Below are positions 49,858 through 59,225 of a DNA stretch of 64,000 nt, one piece after another. Position numbers and translations under genes: made by a program. How positions within the stretch are numbered: position 1 is the stretch's first letter; each line of letters starts with the position of its first letter. The stretch is taken from positions 1 to 64,000 of the forward strand of contig NZ_JAGQBF010000005.1 in the NCBI RefSeq assembly GCF_024345495.1, written 5' to 3'. Below the pieces are notes generated by a model, which searched no databases, was not told the origin of the DNA, and saw nothing but the letters and a program-made list of their open reading frames with translations. This DNA comes from Synechococcus sp. RedBA-s (GTDB lineage Bacteria > Cyanobacteriota > Cyanobacteriia > PCC-6307 > Cyanobiaceae).

Positions 49858-51074
49858 ACCTGCCAGGGCCAGCGATCGGGCACGCAGAGAAAGCCGTCGT
49901 TATGGCCGCAATCGAAACCGGCGGAGGGAAGGATGCGGCCCTCGAACCAGTACTGGAAGGTCACGTAGAGCGCCGGAATGACGCACCAGTGGGCGTCGTA
50001 GTGGTTCAGCCAGATCAGGAAGCTGATCAGCAGCAGGAAACCGACGCTGTCGGCCAGGCGGCTGGTCACCTGCGGCAGCCACTGGTGCGTGATCGAGGCC
50101 TGGATCAGCAGGTAACCCACCCCGAAGACCATCAACAGCCGAGTCTGGTCGCAGCGCAGCAACCGCCATGGCGAGAGGCGCTTCTGGGCGCAGGCCAGCA
50201 GAAAGCCCAGGGTCAGGGCACGCTGGAGACGGCCAACGATCTTGCGGATCGAATAATCGCTGAAATAGGCATCCGTGGAGTAGTCCTGCAGCCGCTGCAG
50301 AGCCGTGAATCCCACCAGGGCGATCAGGCCACCACCAGCAAGCAGCAGCGACAGCACCAACCAGCGCCGCCAGCCCGCCAAGGCCCAGAGGCTTCGGCAA
50401 CGCCCGGCCGCCCGGGCCATCGACTCCGGCAGGCTCATCGCCAGGGGGCTGAGGCTGATCAGCAGATTCCAGACGATGGTGCTGTGGGTGAGCGCCGAGA
50501 GGATCACCCCCAGCCCCAACCAGAGGCGGCGGGGGCGGAACTGCCGGGCCGCCCAGAGCATCAGCGGCAGCAGCAGCAGCACCGCCAGGGCCTGACGGCT
50601 GTGGGCGTTCTGCATGAAGCCCCGCAGCATCGGGCTGCAGCAGATCAGCAGGCTCCACCAGCCTCCCCAGGAGGGCACCCTCCAGGCCCGGGCCATCAGT
50701 AGCGCCGCCGCCGCGTAGCCACTGGCCACAAGTCCATGCACCGCCGCCATGCGGTAAGGCAGCAGCAGCAGCAGCGGCCGCAGCAGGCGCCAGAGCGGCT
50801 CCGGTGGCCCCCGCTCCGGATCCACCGCCAGATAATGGGAAAAGCGGGTGGTGTCGCTGTTGCCCCAGCTGCCCAGGGTGAAAAACACCAGCACCAGCAC
50901 CAGCAGCACAGCAGCAGCGCTCCACCACAGCCGCGGCCGCCGGTAGGCGCCGGCCAGATGCAGCAGCAGCGCCATCACCACCTGGGCCAGAAACAGCACA
51001 CCCATCAGCCCCGGGGCCTGGGTGACCTGGTCGATCCGGAAGGGAGCGTCGAGCGGAAAGGCCGCAGCCAGCAT
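49848..51074 (-). CDS. EpsG/Wzy-like membrane protein, copy 2
   Basis: About 408 residues with about ten hydrophobic segments. It is a clear paralogue of the gene before it: both have FFTLGSWGNSDTT, a following YRM(A/S)AVHGLV, CCSPMLR(G/S)F, SRQALA, VTSRLAD and a C-terminal DNFLC- or DGFLCVPDRWPWQ. The SRQALA segment recalls the Arg-rich loop of EpsG/Wzy polymerases, so polymerase or transferase activity on lipid-linked glycans is possible. ATG 51074 shares one base with the upstream stop (TGATG). Confidence 0.7.
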   Translation of the reverse strand: MLAAAFPLDAPFRIDQVTQAPGLMGVLFLAQVVMALLLHLAGAYRRPRLWWSAAAVLLVLVLVFFTLGSWGNSDTTRFSHYLAVDPERGPPEPLWRLLRPLLLLLPYRMAAVHGLVASGYAAAALLMARAWRVPSWGGWWSLLICCSPMLRGFMQNAHSRQALAVLLLLPLMLWAARQFRPRRLWLGLGVILSALTHSTIVWNLLISLSPLAMSLPESMARAAGRCRSLWALAGWRRWLVLSLLLAGGGLIALVGFTALQRLQDYSTDAYFSDYSIRKIVGRLQRALTLGFLLACAQKRLSPWRLLRCDQTRLLMVFGVGYLLIQASITHQWLPQVTSRLADSVGFLLLISFLIWLNHYDAHWCVIPALYVTFQYWFEGRILPSAGFDCGHNDGFLCVPDRWPWQVRW

Positions 51075-52303
51075 CAGCGTGAGGGGAGATCCCAGTAACG
51101 GATCTGCCAGGGCCAACGATCAGGAATGCAGAGGAAGTTGTCGTCGAGACCGCAGCTGAGCAGGCGCGAGGGCAGCAGACGCTCCATCAGCCAGTAATCG
51201 ATCGTGACGAACAAGGCTGGCAGCACCGCCCAATAGCACTGGTAGCGGTTCAACCAGGCCAGGTACACAAGCAACAGAAACAGGCCCACCACATCGGCCA
51301 GCCGACTAGTGATCTGCGGGAACCATACGGCCTGCACTGACCACTGCATCAGGTGGTACAGCAGACCGAACAGGATCAGCTGGCGGGTCACCGCACAGCT
51401 CAGCAAGGTGCGCCAGCCCAGCCGCCGACGCCAGCAGCTGAGCAGCAGCCCCAGGGCCATCGCCGCCTGCAGCCTTCCCACCGCCTGATCCAGGGGGTAC
51501 TGGTTGAAGTAACTCTCCTGCTGCACGTAGACCGCCAGCTTCTCCAGTGCCGTGGGCAGGGCCAACGCCACCAGCAGCACCAGGCCGGCGGCCAGGGCCG
51601 CCAGGGCGATGACAGCAGCGGGCCGGCGCAGGGGCCAGCGGGTCAGCCCCTGCGGCCTCGCTCGCCCCACCAGCAAGCGGGGCAGAAGCGCCAGGGCGAG
51701 GGAGCCAGCGAAGGCTGTGTGCATCGTCAGTGAGAGCAGGGCGGCCAGGGCGACCCAGCGCCGCTGCAGCGCCAGTAGCTGGCCCGCCCAGAGCAGCAGG
51801 GGCACCAGCAGCAGCGTGGCCAGGGCCTGGCGGCTGACGCCGTTCTGGAGAAAACTGCGCAGCATCGGACTGCAGCAGAGCAACAGGCTCCACCAGCCAC
51901 CCCAGGCCAGGGCTCGCCAGCGCCAGGCCAGCAGCAGCGGAACCAGGGCATAGCAGGCCACCACCAGCCCATGCACCGCCGACATGCGGTAGGGCAGGCG
52001 CACCACCCAGGGGGCCGCCAGCACCCAGAAGGCCTCCCCCTTGACCCGGGAAAGATCGAAACCGAAGTAGTAACTCAGCTTGGTGGTATCGCTGTTGCCC
52101 CAGCTGCCCAGGGTGAAGAACAGGGCCACGAGGGCCACCAGGGCCAGACCGGCCGTCCACCAGAAGAGGACCCGCTGGCGCACGCCCGCCCAGGCCAGGG
52201 CCGACGCCAACGCCAGCTGGGCGGCAAAAAGACCGGACAGCAGCAGCGGCGCCGACCTCACCTGATCGAGGCGAAACGGAGCAACCGAAGGGAAATCCAG
52301 CAC
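51074..52303 (-). CDS. EpsG/Wzy-like membrane protein, copy 1
   Basis: 409 residues from GTG 52303, about ten transmembrane segments. It carries the same blocks as copy 2, in the same order. The strongest are FFTLGSWGNSDTTKLSYY, LPYRMSAVHGLVVA, CCSPMLRSFLQNGVSRQALA and FLCIPDRWPWQIRYW. The family cannot be fixed by eye; EpsG-like polymerase is the best guess from context and from SRQALA. It starts 5 nt after the stop of the unrecognised gene upstream. Confidence 0.7.
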   Translation of the reverse strand: MLDFPSVAPFRLDQVRSAPLLLSGLFAAQLALASALAWAGVRQRVLFWWTAGLALVALVALFFTLGSWGNSDTTKLSYYFGFDLSRVKGEAFWVLAAPWVVRLPYRMSAVHGLVVACYALVPLLLAWRWRALAWGGWWSLLLCCSPMLRSFLQNGVSRQALATLLLVPLLLWAGQLLALQRRWVALAALLSLTMHTAFAGSLALALLPRLLVGRARPQGLTRWPLRRPAAVIALAALAAGLVLLVALALPTALEKLAVYVQQESYFNQYPLDQAVGRLQAAMALGLLLSCWRRRLGWRTLLSCAVTRQLILFGLLYHLMQWSVQAVWFPQITSRLADVVGLFLLLVYLAWLNRYQCYWAVLPALFVTIDYWLMERLLPSRLLSCGLDDNFLCIPDRWPWQIRYWDLPSR

Positions 52304-52308
52304 GGGAC

Positions 52309-53433
52309 TCAGGCGGCCAAGCTCGAGCCGCGCCGGTTCAGCAAGAGCTGGCGCAGGGCCTGCTCTTGCTGAACCGCATCGAAACCCCAGTAGGGATCCA
52401 GCAGCCCCCGCACGCGCTCCTGGGCACCCGGCTCAGCCGACCCCAGCTCCCGCCGCAGCAGGGCGCTCAGGCGCTGTCGCTCGGCCCACTCACCGGCCTC
52501 CTCCTCGGCCTTGGCCCCCGCCAGGGTCGAGAGGTCCTGCTGGGCTTCCGCCTCGATCCAGTGCAGCCTTGTCCCCAGGGCCACCCCGTAGCCGAGGTGG
52601 GTGCCGAAGGCGTTGCTGGCCAGCCCATCACTGAGCTCCAGCAGGGTGCGCAGCGAATCGAGGAACCAGGGGTTGGAGCGGTGCCCATTGCAGGCCACGA
52701 TCCACTCCGGCGGCAGCGGCAGCTGCTCGGGATCCTTCCAGTGGCGCAGCCAGATCAACGAGCGGTAACCGCCGGCCTCCATCAGGGCGCGCACTTCCGC
52801 CACGCAGTGGTCGAGATCCATGCGCCGCTCCACCTGGTCCCAGCTGTGGGCCAGCACCACCAACAGGGTGGGGCCCAGCTCGGCACGCAAGCGGCTGATC
52901 GCCTCAGCATCGAGCAGGGGCCGGGCGTAGGCGATCCAGGGGCCGATCGGATGGGCCGGCAGCCCGAAGCGCTCCCGCAGCCAGCTCGCCCGCAGGGGTC
53001 CCATGCAGAGATAGCCACGGGTCCAGGGGCGCGGACTCTCAAAGGTGGCCCCCCGGCTCACCTTGAGGCCATGCTCCAGCAGATGCGGCAGCGGCGAACC
53101 GATCAACGGCAGGCCCGCATGGCGCTTGAGCTGGATGTCGTGGCCGTAGTGGTGGGAGGAATTCTCCAGTTCGCGCCGGGCGGGGCTGAAAAACGGCTTG
53201 GTGGAGGCGGCGGAGCGGAAAGCGTGGCGATCCCAGAGATCGGCGCTCACCTGGGGGGCGAAGGGCCGCTGGCCGAAAGCCTGATGCACCAGCCCCCGGT
53301 AGGCGGCCAGGGCCTGCCACTCATCCCGGTCCAGTCGCTCCAGCCGGCTGAGCGGACCGAGCCACCCACTCCTCAGGGCCTGGCGCAGACCGGCGCGCAA
53401 CCGCTGGCGCAGGCCCGCGGGACGCTTAACCAT
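52309..53433 (-). CDS. Unrecognised protein in the kds operon
   Basis: About 374 residues, soluble, Arg/Leu-rich. I do not recognise the family. The layout looks like a GT-B enzyme: an N-terminal domain with PLIGSPLPHLLEHGLKVSRG, a middle with TLLVVLAHSWDQVERRMD, and a C-terminal SNAFGTHLGYGVALGTRLHWI that resembles the Ser/Gly loop binding the nucleotide. It overlaps kdsC by 8 nt (ATG 53433) and is followed by the EpsG-like pair, so it probably acts in the same glycan. Confidence 0.6.
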   Translation of the reverse strand: MVKRPAGLRQRLRAGLRQALRSGWLGPLSRLERLDRDEWQALAAYRGLVHQAFGQRPFAPQVSADLWDRHAFRSAASTKPFFSPARRELENSSHHYGHDIQLKRHAGLPLIGSPLPHLLEHGLKVSRGATFESPRPWTRGYLCMGPLRASWLRERFGLPAHPIGPWIAYARPLLDAEAISRLRAELGPTLLVVLAHSWDQVERRMDLDHCVAEVRALMEAGGYRSLIWLRHWKDPEQLPLPPEWIVACNGHRSNPWFLDSLRTLLELSDGLASNAFGTHLGYGVALGTRLHWIEAEAQQDLSTLAGAKAEEEAGEWAERQRLSALLRRELGSAEPGAQERVRGLLDPYWGFDAVQQEQALRQLLLNRRGSSLAA

Positions 53434-54007
53434 TGCGGTCACGCCAGCCGGTGCGGCTCAGCTCCCGCCACTCCCCCCGCGCCCGCAGGATCGCCTCGGC
53501 CAGACCGCGCACGGCGCCATGGCCGCCATCGGCAGCGAGCACCGCATCAGCCTGGCGGCGCAGGGGCGTCACGGCATCGGCCGGGCAGAGCAGCAGGCCC
53601 ACAACCGGCCGCACCGCCAGATCGTTGAGATCGTCACCCACAAAGGCCGTCTCGGCAGGGCTGATCCCCAGGCTGCTCTGCAACCGGGCCAGGGCCACGG
53701 GCTTGTCCTTGACGCCGGTGAGGCAGTGGCCGATGCCCAGGTAGCGGGCCCGCTGTTCGCTGGCGCCGCCCTTGCCGCCGCTGAGCAGCGCCACCTCCAG
53801 ACCCGCCTGCTGCAGCAGCCGGATGCCCAGGCCATCGCGCACATCAAAACGCTTGATCACCTCCCCGGATTCCGTGGTCCAGAGGCCCCCGTCGGTGAGC
53901 ACCCCATCCACATCCAGCACCAGCAGACGCAGGGCCCTCAGCCGCCCGCGCCAGCGCCAGGCCAGCAGGGCCGGCTGGCGCAAGGGCCAGGCCAGTGAGA
54001 CGCTCAC
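53426..54007 (-). CDS. kdsC: KDO-8-phosphate phosphatase
   Basis: HAD phosphatase that releases KDO from KDO-8-phosphate. 193 residues. The nucleophile loop is [15 protein letters not shown] (Asp32, Asp34), followed by [26 protein letters not shown] and the metal-binding GDDLNDLAV. The first 25 residues are an extension. The GTG start overlaps the kdsA stop (GTGA), so the two are translated together. Confidence 0.92.
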   Translation of the reverse strand: MSVSLAWPLRQPALLAWRWRGRLRALRLLVLDVDGVLTDGGLWTTESGEVIKRFDVRDGLGIRLLQQAGLEVALLSGGKGGASEQRARYLGIGHCLTGVKDKPVALARLQSSLGISPAETAFVGDDLNDLAVRPVVGLLLCPADAVTPLRRQADAVLAADGGHGAVRGLAEAILRARGEWRELSRTGWRDRNG

Positions 54008-54816
54008 AGCACCGTGACGGCCTCCCCCTGCTCCTGCAGGGGGGCGCGAATGGCCAGCAGTTGCTCCAGGAACGGCTCGACCCGGTGCAGGGGCACCATG
54101 TTCGGCCCATCACTGAGGCCCTGATCGGGGTCGGGATGCACTTCCATGAACAGGCCATCGATGCCCACCGCGGCCGCGGCCCGCGCCAGGGGCGCCACGA
54201 ATTCACGCTGGCCGCCGCTGCTGCTGCCGCGGCCACCCGGCTGCTGCACCGAATGGGTGGCATCGAAGATCACCGGGCAACCCAGGGCGCGCAGCTGGGG
54301 CAGGCTGCGGAAATCAACGACGAGGGTGTTGTAGCCAAAGCTGGAGCCCCGCTCCGTGAGCCAGAGGTTCTCCACACCGGCCTCACGCAGCTTGGTCACC
54401 ACCTGGGCCATATCCCAGGGGGCGAGGAACTGGCCCTTCTTGACGTTGATGGTCTTGTCGGTGCCGCGCACCGCCTCGGCCGCCGCCAGCAACAGATCGG
54501 TCTGGCGGCAGAGGAAGGCGGGAATCTGGAGCACATCCACCACCTCGGCCACCTGGGCTGCCTGCTGGCTTTCGTGGATGTCGGTGAGCACCGGCAGGCC
54601 GAAGCGCTGCTTCACCTCCTTGAGCACCTCCAGGCCGCCGCTGACACCCGGCCCCCGGAAGGAGCCGCCGGAACTGCGGTTGGCCTTGTCGAAACTGGCC
54701 TTGAAGATGTAGGTGATGCCCAGGCGCTGGGCGATCGCCTGCATCCGCTCAGCCACCTGGAACACCAGCTCGGGGCTTTCGATCACGCAGGGGCCGGCGA
54801 TCAGGGTGAAGCTCAT
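54004..54816 (-). CDS. kdsA: KDO-8-phosphate synthase
   Basis: Condenses arabinose-5-phosphate with phosphoenolpyruvate. 270 residues. Landmarks are [88 protein letters not shown] and [12 protein letters not shown]. It stands upstream of kdsC in a long minus-strand operon that begins no later than the ABC transporter. Confidence 0.97.
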   Translation of the reverse strand: MSFTLIAGPCVIESPELVFQVAERMQAIAQRLGITYIFKASFDKANRSSGGSFRGPGVSGGLEVLKEVKQRFGLPVLTDIHESQQAAQVAEVVDVLQIPAFLCRQTDLLLAAAEAVRGTDKTINVKKGQFLAPWDMAQVVTKLREAGVENLWLTERGSSFGYNTLVVDFRSLPQLRALGCPVIFDATHSVQQPGGRGSSSGGQREFVAPLARAAAAVGIDGLFMEVHPDPDQGLSDGPNMVPLHRVEPFLEQLLAIRAPLQEQGEAVTVL

Positions 54817-54835
54817 GGGGGGAAGGAGGAGGGCG

Positions 54836-56665
54836 TCAGCTGACCAGCTTGCGTTCCAGGGAGGCCAGATCCCGGAAGGTGTCCGAGCGCTGCTTCAGCT
54901 CCTCGAAGGTACCGGAGGCCTTGATCTTCCCAGCCTCGAACTCATAGATGCGATCACAACGCATCACGGTGCTGAGCCTGTGGGCGATGACCACGGTGGT
55001 GCAGCGCCGGCCCACCACCTCTAGGGCCTCGATCACCTCGTTCTCGGTGCGGTTGTCGAGGGCACTGGTGGCCTCATCGAGCAGCAGGAAGCGGGCGCGG
55101 CGATAAAAGGCCCTCGCCAGGGCCAGGCGCTGCCGCTGGCCGCCGGAGAGCTGCAGACCGTTCTCACCCACCGGCGTATGCAACCCGTAGGGCATCTCAC
55201 TGACGAAATCCGCCAATTGGGCCGCGTGCAGCGACTCCCAGACCTCATCGGTGTCGACGGTCAGCTCGGAGAGGCCAAAGGCCACGTTCTCGAGAATGCT
55301 GGCGTCGAGCAGGTTGATGAACTGCGGCACCTGGGCGCAGCTGGCCTGCCAGGCCGGGATGTCCAGATCATTGACAGGAATGCCGTCGAGCTCAAGACAG
55401 CCCGGGTGGGGGTGAAGCAGGCCCAGCAACAGGTGGGCTGTGGTGGTCTTGCCGCTGCCGGTGGAGCCCACCAGGGCGATGCGGGACCCCACGGGGATCG
55501 AAAGGCTCACCCCCTTGAGCACGGGCTCCGGGCTGCCGGGATAGCTGTACCAGGCGTCGCGCAGGCGGATGGTCCGGGTGGGGAAGATGCCCTCGGGGCT
55601 GGGCACACCGGGGGTCTGCAGGGTGGCCCGTTCCCTGGGCAAGTTGAGATATTCGAGGGTCTTGTCCATCACCGGCAGACCGCCGCGCAGCTGGGTGAGG
55701 GCTGAGAAGAAGTCCTGCAGCGGAGGGGTGAGCCGCAGGGCCACCACCGCCAGGGTGGAGAGAAAGGGGATGATCTCGGTGATGCGGCCGCGATCACCGC
55801 TGAGCAGGGCCGGCACGGCCCCCACCGCAAAGATCAGGGTGATGCCGAAGGGCTCGATCAGCATCCGCGGCAGGGTGGGCAGCAGCTCCGAGGCCCAGGA
55901 GTACTGCTTGGCCTTCTCCCCGGTCGAGACAAAGGCATCGCGGAAATAGCCCTCCGCGCCGGTGAGGCGGATGTCGCGTATGGATCCCAGCGACTCCATC
56001 AGGATGTGGGCGCTGCGCGACTCCAGCCGGAGCTTCTGCTTGGAGGCATGGCGCAGGTACGGGGTGATCAGCAGCGACAGGGTGAGGTAGGCCCCCACCA
56101 GCGAACAGATCAGGATCACCGCCAGCCAGCGGCCCACCACCAGCACCCCGAAGGACAGCAGCAGGATCGAGAAGATGCTGCCCACCATGCGCAGCAGCGG
56201 ATTGACCACCGAATTGGAGGTCTTCTTGATATGGCTCAGCAGCAGGGTGGAGAGCTTGGCTGTGCTCTTGGAGAGATGGAACTCATAGCTCTGGGCCAGC
56301 ACCCTGGAGTGGATCAGATTGCAGAGATCAATCCAGATCTTGGCGGTGAGGCGCTGCTGGAAGTACTGCAGCCCCACCTTGGAGAAGGAGCCCACCCAGG
56401 AGAGGGCAATCAGCAGCAGGATCAGCCAGAGGCTCTGATCAACCGGATTGCCGCCGAAGACCTTGACGCCGGGGAGGGTGTTCGGCAGCTTGCTGCCCAC
56501 CAGCGCCCCCATCAGCCGGCCCACCATCGCCACGGTGGCCAGATCGATCAGGCCGGGGATGATCGAGAGCGGCAGCAGCACCTTGAGGGCGCGCATCCGC
56601 TCCGGCGGAAGGTAAGCCAGCAGGCTTCGCAGCTGGGTCACCGTTCTGCTGCGCATGCGCGGCAT
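54836..56665 (-). CDS. ABC exporter (half-transporter, MsbA/PglK type)
   Basis: 609 residues: a transmembrane domain with six segments (about 25-330) fused to an ATP-binding domain (about 365-600). Walker A is [11 protein letters not shown], the signature [17 protein letters not shown], Walker [11 protein letters not shown], and the His switch is IAHRLS. Proteins of this shape flip lipids or lipid-linked oligosaccharides. It lies 19 nt upstream of kdsA, so export of a KDO-related glycan is an attractive but unproven role. Confidence 0.88.
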   Translation of the reverse strand: MPRMRSRTVTQLRSLLAYLPPERMRALKVLLPLSIIPGLIDLATVAMVGRLMGALVGSKLPNTLPGVKVFGGNPVDQSLWLILLLIALSWVGSFSKVGLQYFQQRLTAKIWIDLCNLIHSRVLAQSYEFHLSKSTAKLSTLLLSHIKKTSNSVVNPLLRMVGSIFSILLLSFGVLVVGRWLAVILICSLVGAYLTLSLLITPYLRHASKQKLRLESRSAHILMESLGSIRDIRLTGAEGYFRDAFVSTGEKAKQYSWASELLPTLPRMLIEPFGITLIFAVGAVPALLSGDRGRITEIIPFLSTLAVVALRLTPPLQDFFSALTQLRGGLPVMDKTLEYLNLPRERATLQTPGVPSPEGIFPTRTIRLRDAWYSYPGSPEPVLKGVSLSIPVGSRIALVGSTGSGKTTTAHLLLGLLHPHPGCLELDGIPVNDLDIPAWQASCAQVPQFINLLDASILENVAFGLSELTVDTDEVWESLHAAQLADFVSEMPYGLHTPVGENGLQLSGGQRQRLALARAFYRRARFLLLDEATSALDNRTENEVIEALEVVGRRCTTVVIAHRLSTVMRCDRIYEFEAGKIKASGTFEELKQRSDTFRDLASLERKLVS

Positions 56666-56737
56666 CGATCGAGGCTTGGATCCCAGCGACGCAGTACCTA
56701 TTCAGCTTTGACGGTATGTGACCAAATCCGACCGGGG

Positions 56738-57790
56738 TCAGCTCGGCAGCCAGCCCTGCAAGCGCCCCACCCGCTGCCGCCAGCGCAGACGCCAGGGCGG
56801 CAGGGAGCGCAGGGGCGGTTCACCGGTGCCTGGCGAGCCGCCCGGACCCTGGCCCAGCAGACGGTCCCAGTGCTGATCGATCAGCTCCAGCGCCTCGCCC
56901 CAGCGCCTTATCAGCTCGGGCTCGCCGCAGCTCTCCAGCAGGGCCGTGAGTCGCTGGGGTTCGGCCCGCCAGGACTGGGGATCCGCCGCCGCCGCACTGA
57001 TCCGCTCCAGGTCGGCCTCCAGGGTGCCGAAACCGATCTGATGGCCCAGCCGTCCGGGGTCGAGAAAATCGGCCAGGGCATGGTTGAGGCTGCTGAACAC
57101 CACGCAGCGACAGGCCATCGCCTCCAGCGGCGGCAGGCCGAAACCCTCGCTCACCCCGCGGCCGCGCCAGTAGTCGGCGGAGTCATAGAGGACGACACGG
57201 CTGCGGTTGAACAGCTCCACCAGATCATCGACCCAGCCCCGCTGCACCTCCACCCGCAGGCCCCGTCGCCGCAGCGACGGCACCAGGGTCTTGAGCACGT
57301 AGGTGCTGGTCTTGCGGGCCTGCACCAGCACGTCGATGTCTCGCTCCAGATCGCGATCGAGCCAGTGGGGCTCGAGGGCATTGGGCACCAGCATCAGCGG
57401 GTTGCGGGGGGCCCGATCCCCCCAGTAGCCGAGGGTGTTGCGGCTCACCGCCAGCACGGGCACGCCCGGCGGCAGATTGAAGCCGTAGCCACTGCTGTGG
57501 GCGTGATAGGCCACCGCCCGGCCCTTGAGCTGGCCCAGCAGTTTCGGCACATCAAAGCCCCAGCTCACGACCCAGAGGGCAGAGCCCGGCAGCGGCTCCT
57601 GGCGCAGCAGATCGCGAAGGAAGGGGTAGTCGGGCTCCCGCTGGCGGTAGGTGACCACCTCGGTGGGCCGCAGCTGCGCCGTCAGGCGGGCCGTCTGCAG
57701 TTCCACCTGCAGGCCGCCGCAGCGGAAGCGGCCGGTGGTGCCAGGCACCAGAAAGCGGAGGGGTCGCACGGGTGCCGGCTCGATCGCCAA
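56738..57790 (-). CDS. GT4-like glycosyltransferase
   Basis: 350 residues from TTG 57790; a GTG at 57769 is an alternative start. The N-terminal half contains RFLVPGTTGRFRCGGLQVEL, and the C-terminal half has YWRGRGVSEGFGLPPLEAMA with the conserved Glu residues of GT4 enzymes. SGYGFNLPPGVPVLAVSRNT sits between the domains. It lies between heme oxygenase and the ABC exporter on the minus strand and could be the first gene of the glycan operon. Confidence 0.75.
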   Translation of the reverse strand: MAIEPAPVRPLRFLVPGTTGRFRCGGLQVELQTARLTAQLRPTEVVTYRQREPDYPFLRDLLRQEPLPGSALWVVSWGFDVPKLLGQLKGRAVAYHAHSSGYGFNLPPGVPVLAVSRNTLGYWGDRAPRNPLMLVPNALEPHWLDRDLERDIDVLVQARKTSTYVLKTLVPSLRRRGLRVEVQRGWVDDLVELFNRSRVVLYDSADYWRGRGVSEGFGLPPLEAMACRCVVFSSLNHALADFLDPGRLGHQIGFGTLEADLERISAAAADPQSWRAEPQRLTALLESCGEPELIRRWGEALELIDQHWDRLLGQGPGGSPGTGEPPLRSLPPWRLRWRQRVGRLQGWLPS

Positions 57791-57823
57791 CGACTCTGGC
57801 TCAGGCCATGACCGCGGCGGAGC

Positions 57824-58537
57824 TCAGGCGGCGACGGCTTCGGTGCTTCCGGTGCGCTGGCGGCGGGTGAGGAAGCCGAAGAGCACCTTGCCGATGGCCG
57901 CCACCAGGTTTCCTTCCAGCTCCTGAAACATCACCATGTTGAGGTGGAAGGCATGGTTGGCCTCGGCCACGATGCGATCGGCCATGGCCTGATCGATCGG
58001 CAGCTGATCGAGGCTGATGCGGTAGTTCGCCTTGAATCCCTTCTCATCGGGGATGGAGTCGAATTCGTAGAAGCGCAGTCCATCGTGATCGCCCAGATTC
58101 ATCGCCTTCTGGGCGATGTTCTTGAGGATCTGCCCGCCGGAGAGATCACCGATGTAGCGGGTGTAGTGGTGACCCACCAGCAGCTCGGGGGATTCGGCGG
58201 CCACCTGATGCAGGCGGGCCACATAGGCCTCAGCGCCCGGGGTAGGGCTCACCTGCTGACGCCAGTCGGAGCCGAAGTAGAAGGCCAGGTCGGCCTCAAG
58301 GGCAGCGCGGCGGTTGAGGGCGTCGCTGGCGATCGGGCCGACGACGGGATGACCCTTCAGCTTGCCGATCTCCTCCTCCATCGCGCTGTAGACGAAGTAG
58401 AGGTCGGCCACCAGCTTGCGGTAGCTGATCTTGTCGACCACCCCCTTGAGGAAGCAGGTCACGAAGCCGGTGTTCTCGGCCATCGTGTGTGCTTTCTTGG
58501 TGCCTTCGCGCAGTTGGGACGCCAGGTCGACAGCCAT
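57824..58537 (-). CDS. ho1: Heme oxygenase 1
   Basis: Opens heme to biliverdin IXalpha, iron and CO, the first step to phycobilins. About 237 residues from ATG 58537 (MAVDLASQLREGTKKAHTMA). The axial ligand is His17. The distal helix is HYTRYIGDLSGGQILKNIAQ with the conserved Gly pair. An ATG at 58567 would add ten residues of weaker conservation. It needs reduced ferredoxin in vivo. Confidence 0.96.
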   Translation of the reverse strand: MAVDLASQLREGTKKAHTMAENTGFVTCFLKGVVDKISYRKLVADLYFVYSAMEEEIGKLKGHPVVGPIASDALNRRAALEADLAFYFGSDWRQQVSPTPGAEAYVARLHQVAAESPELLVGHHYTRYIGDLSGGQILKNIAQKAMNLGDHDGLRFYEFDSIPDEKGFKANYRISLDQLPIDQAMADRIVAEANHAFHLNMVMFQELEGNLVAAIGKVLFGFLTRRQRTGSTEAVAA

Positions 58538-58616
58538 CTCAGCCGGGGTGCTGTTTGTACGGAACAATCAACGTAGGGCTGATGGGCGGCAAGGGCCGCA
58601 GGTTGGTTGCGAAGGT

Positions 58617-59069
58617 TTAAGCGGCCCGCTCCTGCTGGTCCGGGTCGCGGGCCAGCAGGGTGAACAATTCGCGGCACACCTGCTGCAACTTCTCCACCAC
58701 CTCGGCCTGGGGCAGGTTGGGGCCGCTGGGGCACCAGTCGCCCACCGTGGCCAGCCGCCACTGCTCCCCCTGGAAGGTCATGCCGCTGAGCACCACCCCC
58801 AGCAGCCGCGGCGGGCCCTGTGCGGGTAAGGGGGCGGCGGCGAGGCGCAACTGCATCAGCAGGCTGCGGCACTGCAGCCGCGGGCTCCAGCCCGGGAAAT
58901 GGAAAGCCAGATCCACCGACTCCTCCTCAGCGAAACGGCGGGTGACGGGGTCGTCGCGCCAGGGGGTGAGATTGGCCCTGGCATCGGGGAAATGACGCCG
59001 GAACAGGCCGGCCGCTGAGGCGATGGCCTGGGCCATCTCCGGACTGCGGGCCAGGTCTGCCGCATTCAT
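58617..59069 (-). CDS. Conserved-looking hypothetical protein
   Basis: About 150 residues from ATG 59069 (MNAADLARSPEMAQAIASAA). Soluble, with a Trp-rich middle (WRDDPVTRRFAEEESVDLAF, then FPGWSPRLQCRSLLMQL). I do not recognise a named domain. It lies between heme oxygenase and icd and is transcribed with the former. The upstream 37 codons of the frame lack features. Confidence 0.55.
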   Translation of the reverse strand: MNAADLARSPEMAQAIASAAGLFRRHFPDARANLTPWRDDPVTRRFAEEESVDLAFHFPGWSPRLQCRSLLMQLRLAAAPLPAQGPPRLLGVVLSGMTFQGEQWRLATVGDWCPSGPNLPQAEVVEKLQQVCRELFTLLARDPDQQERAA

Positions 59070-59225
59070 GGCGTTTCCCCTGAGCAGAACAGCGGATCGG
59101 ACTGAACCTAGGCTCGCCGCACCGATTCCATGCTGCAGCGTGCCGCAGGCCGCTGCGAGCCATGGTCGGCGGATGAGCATGGGCCCACCGCCTCATCCGC
59201 ACTCACCTCGCATGATCTGCCGCCG

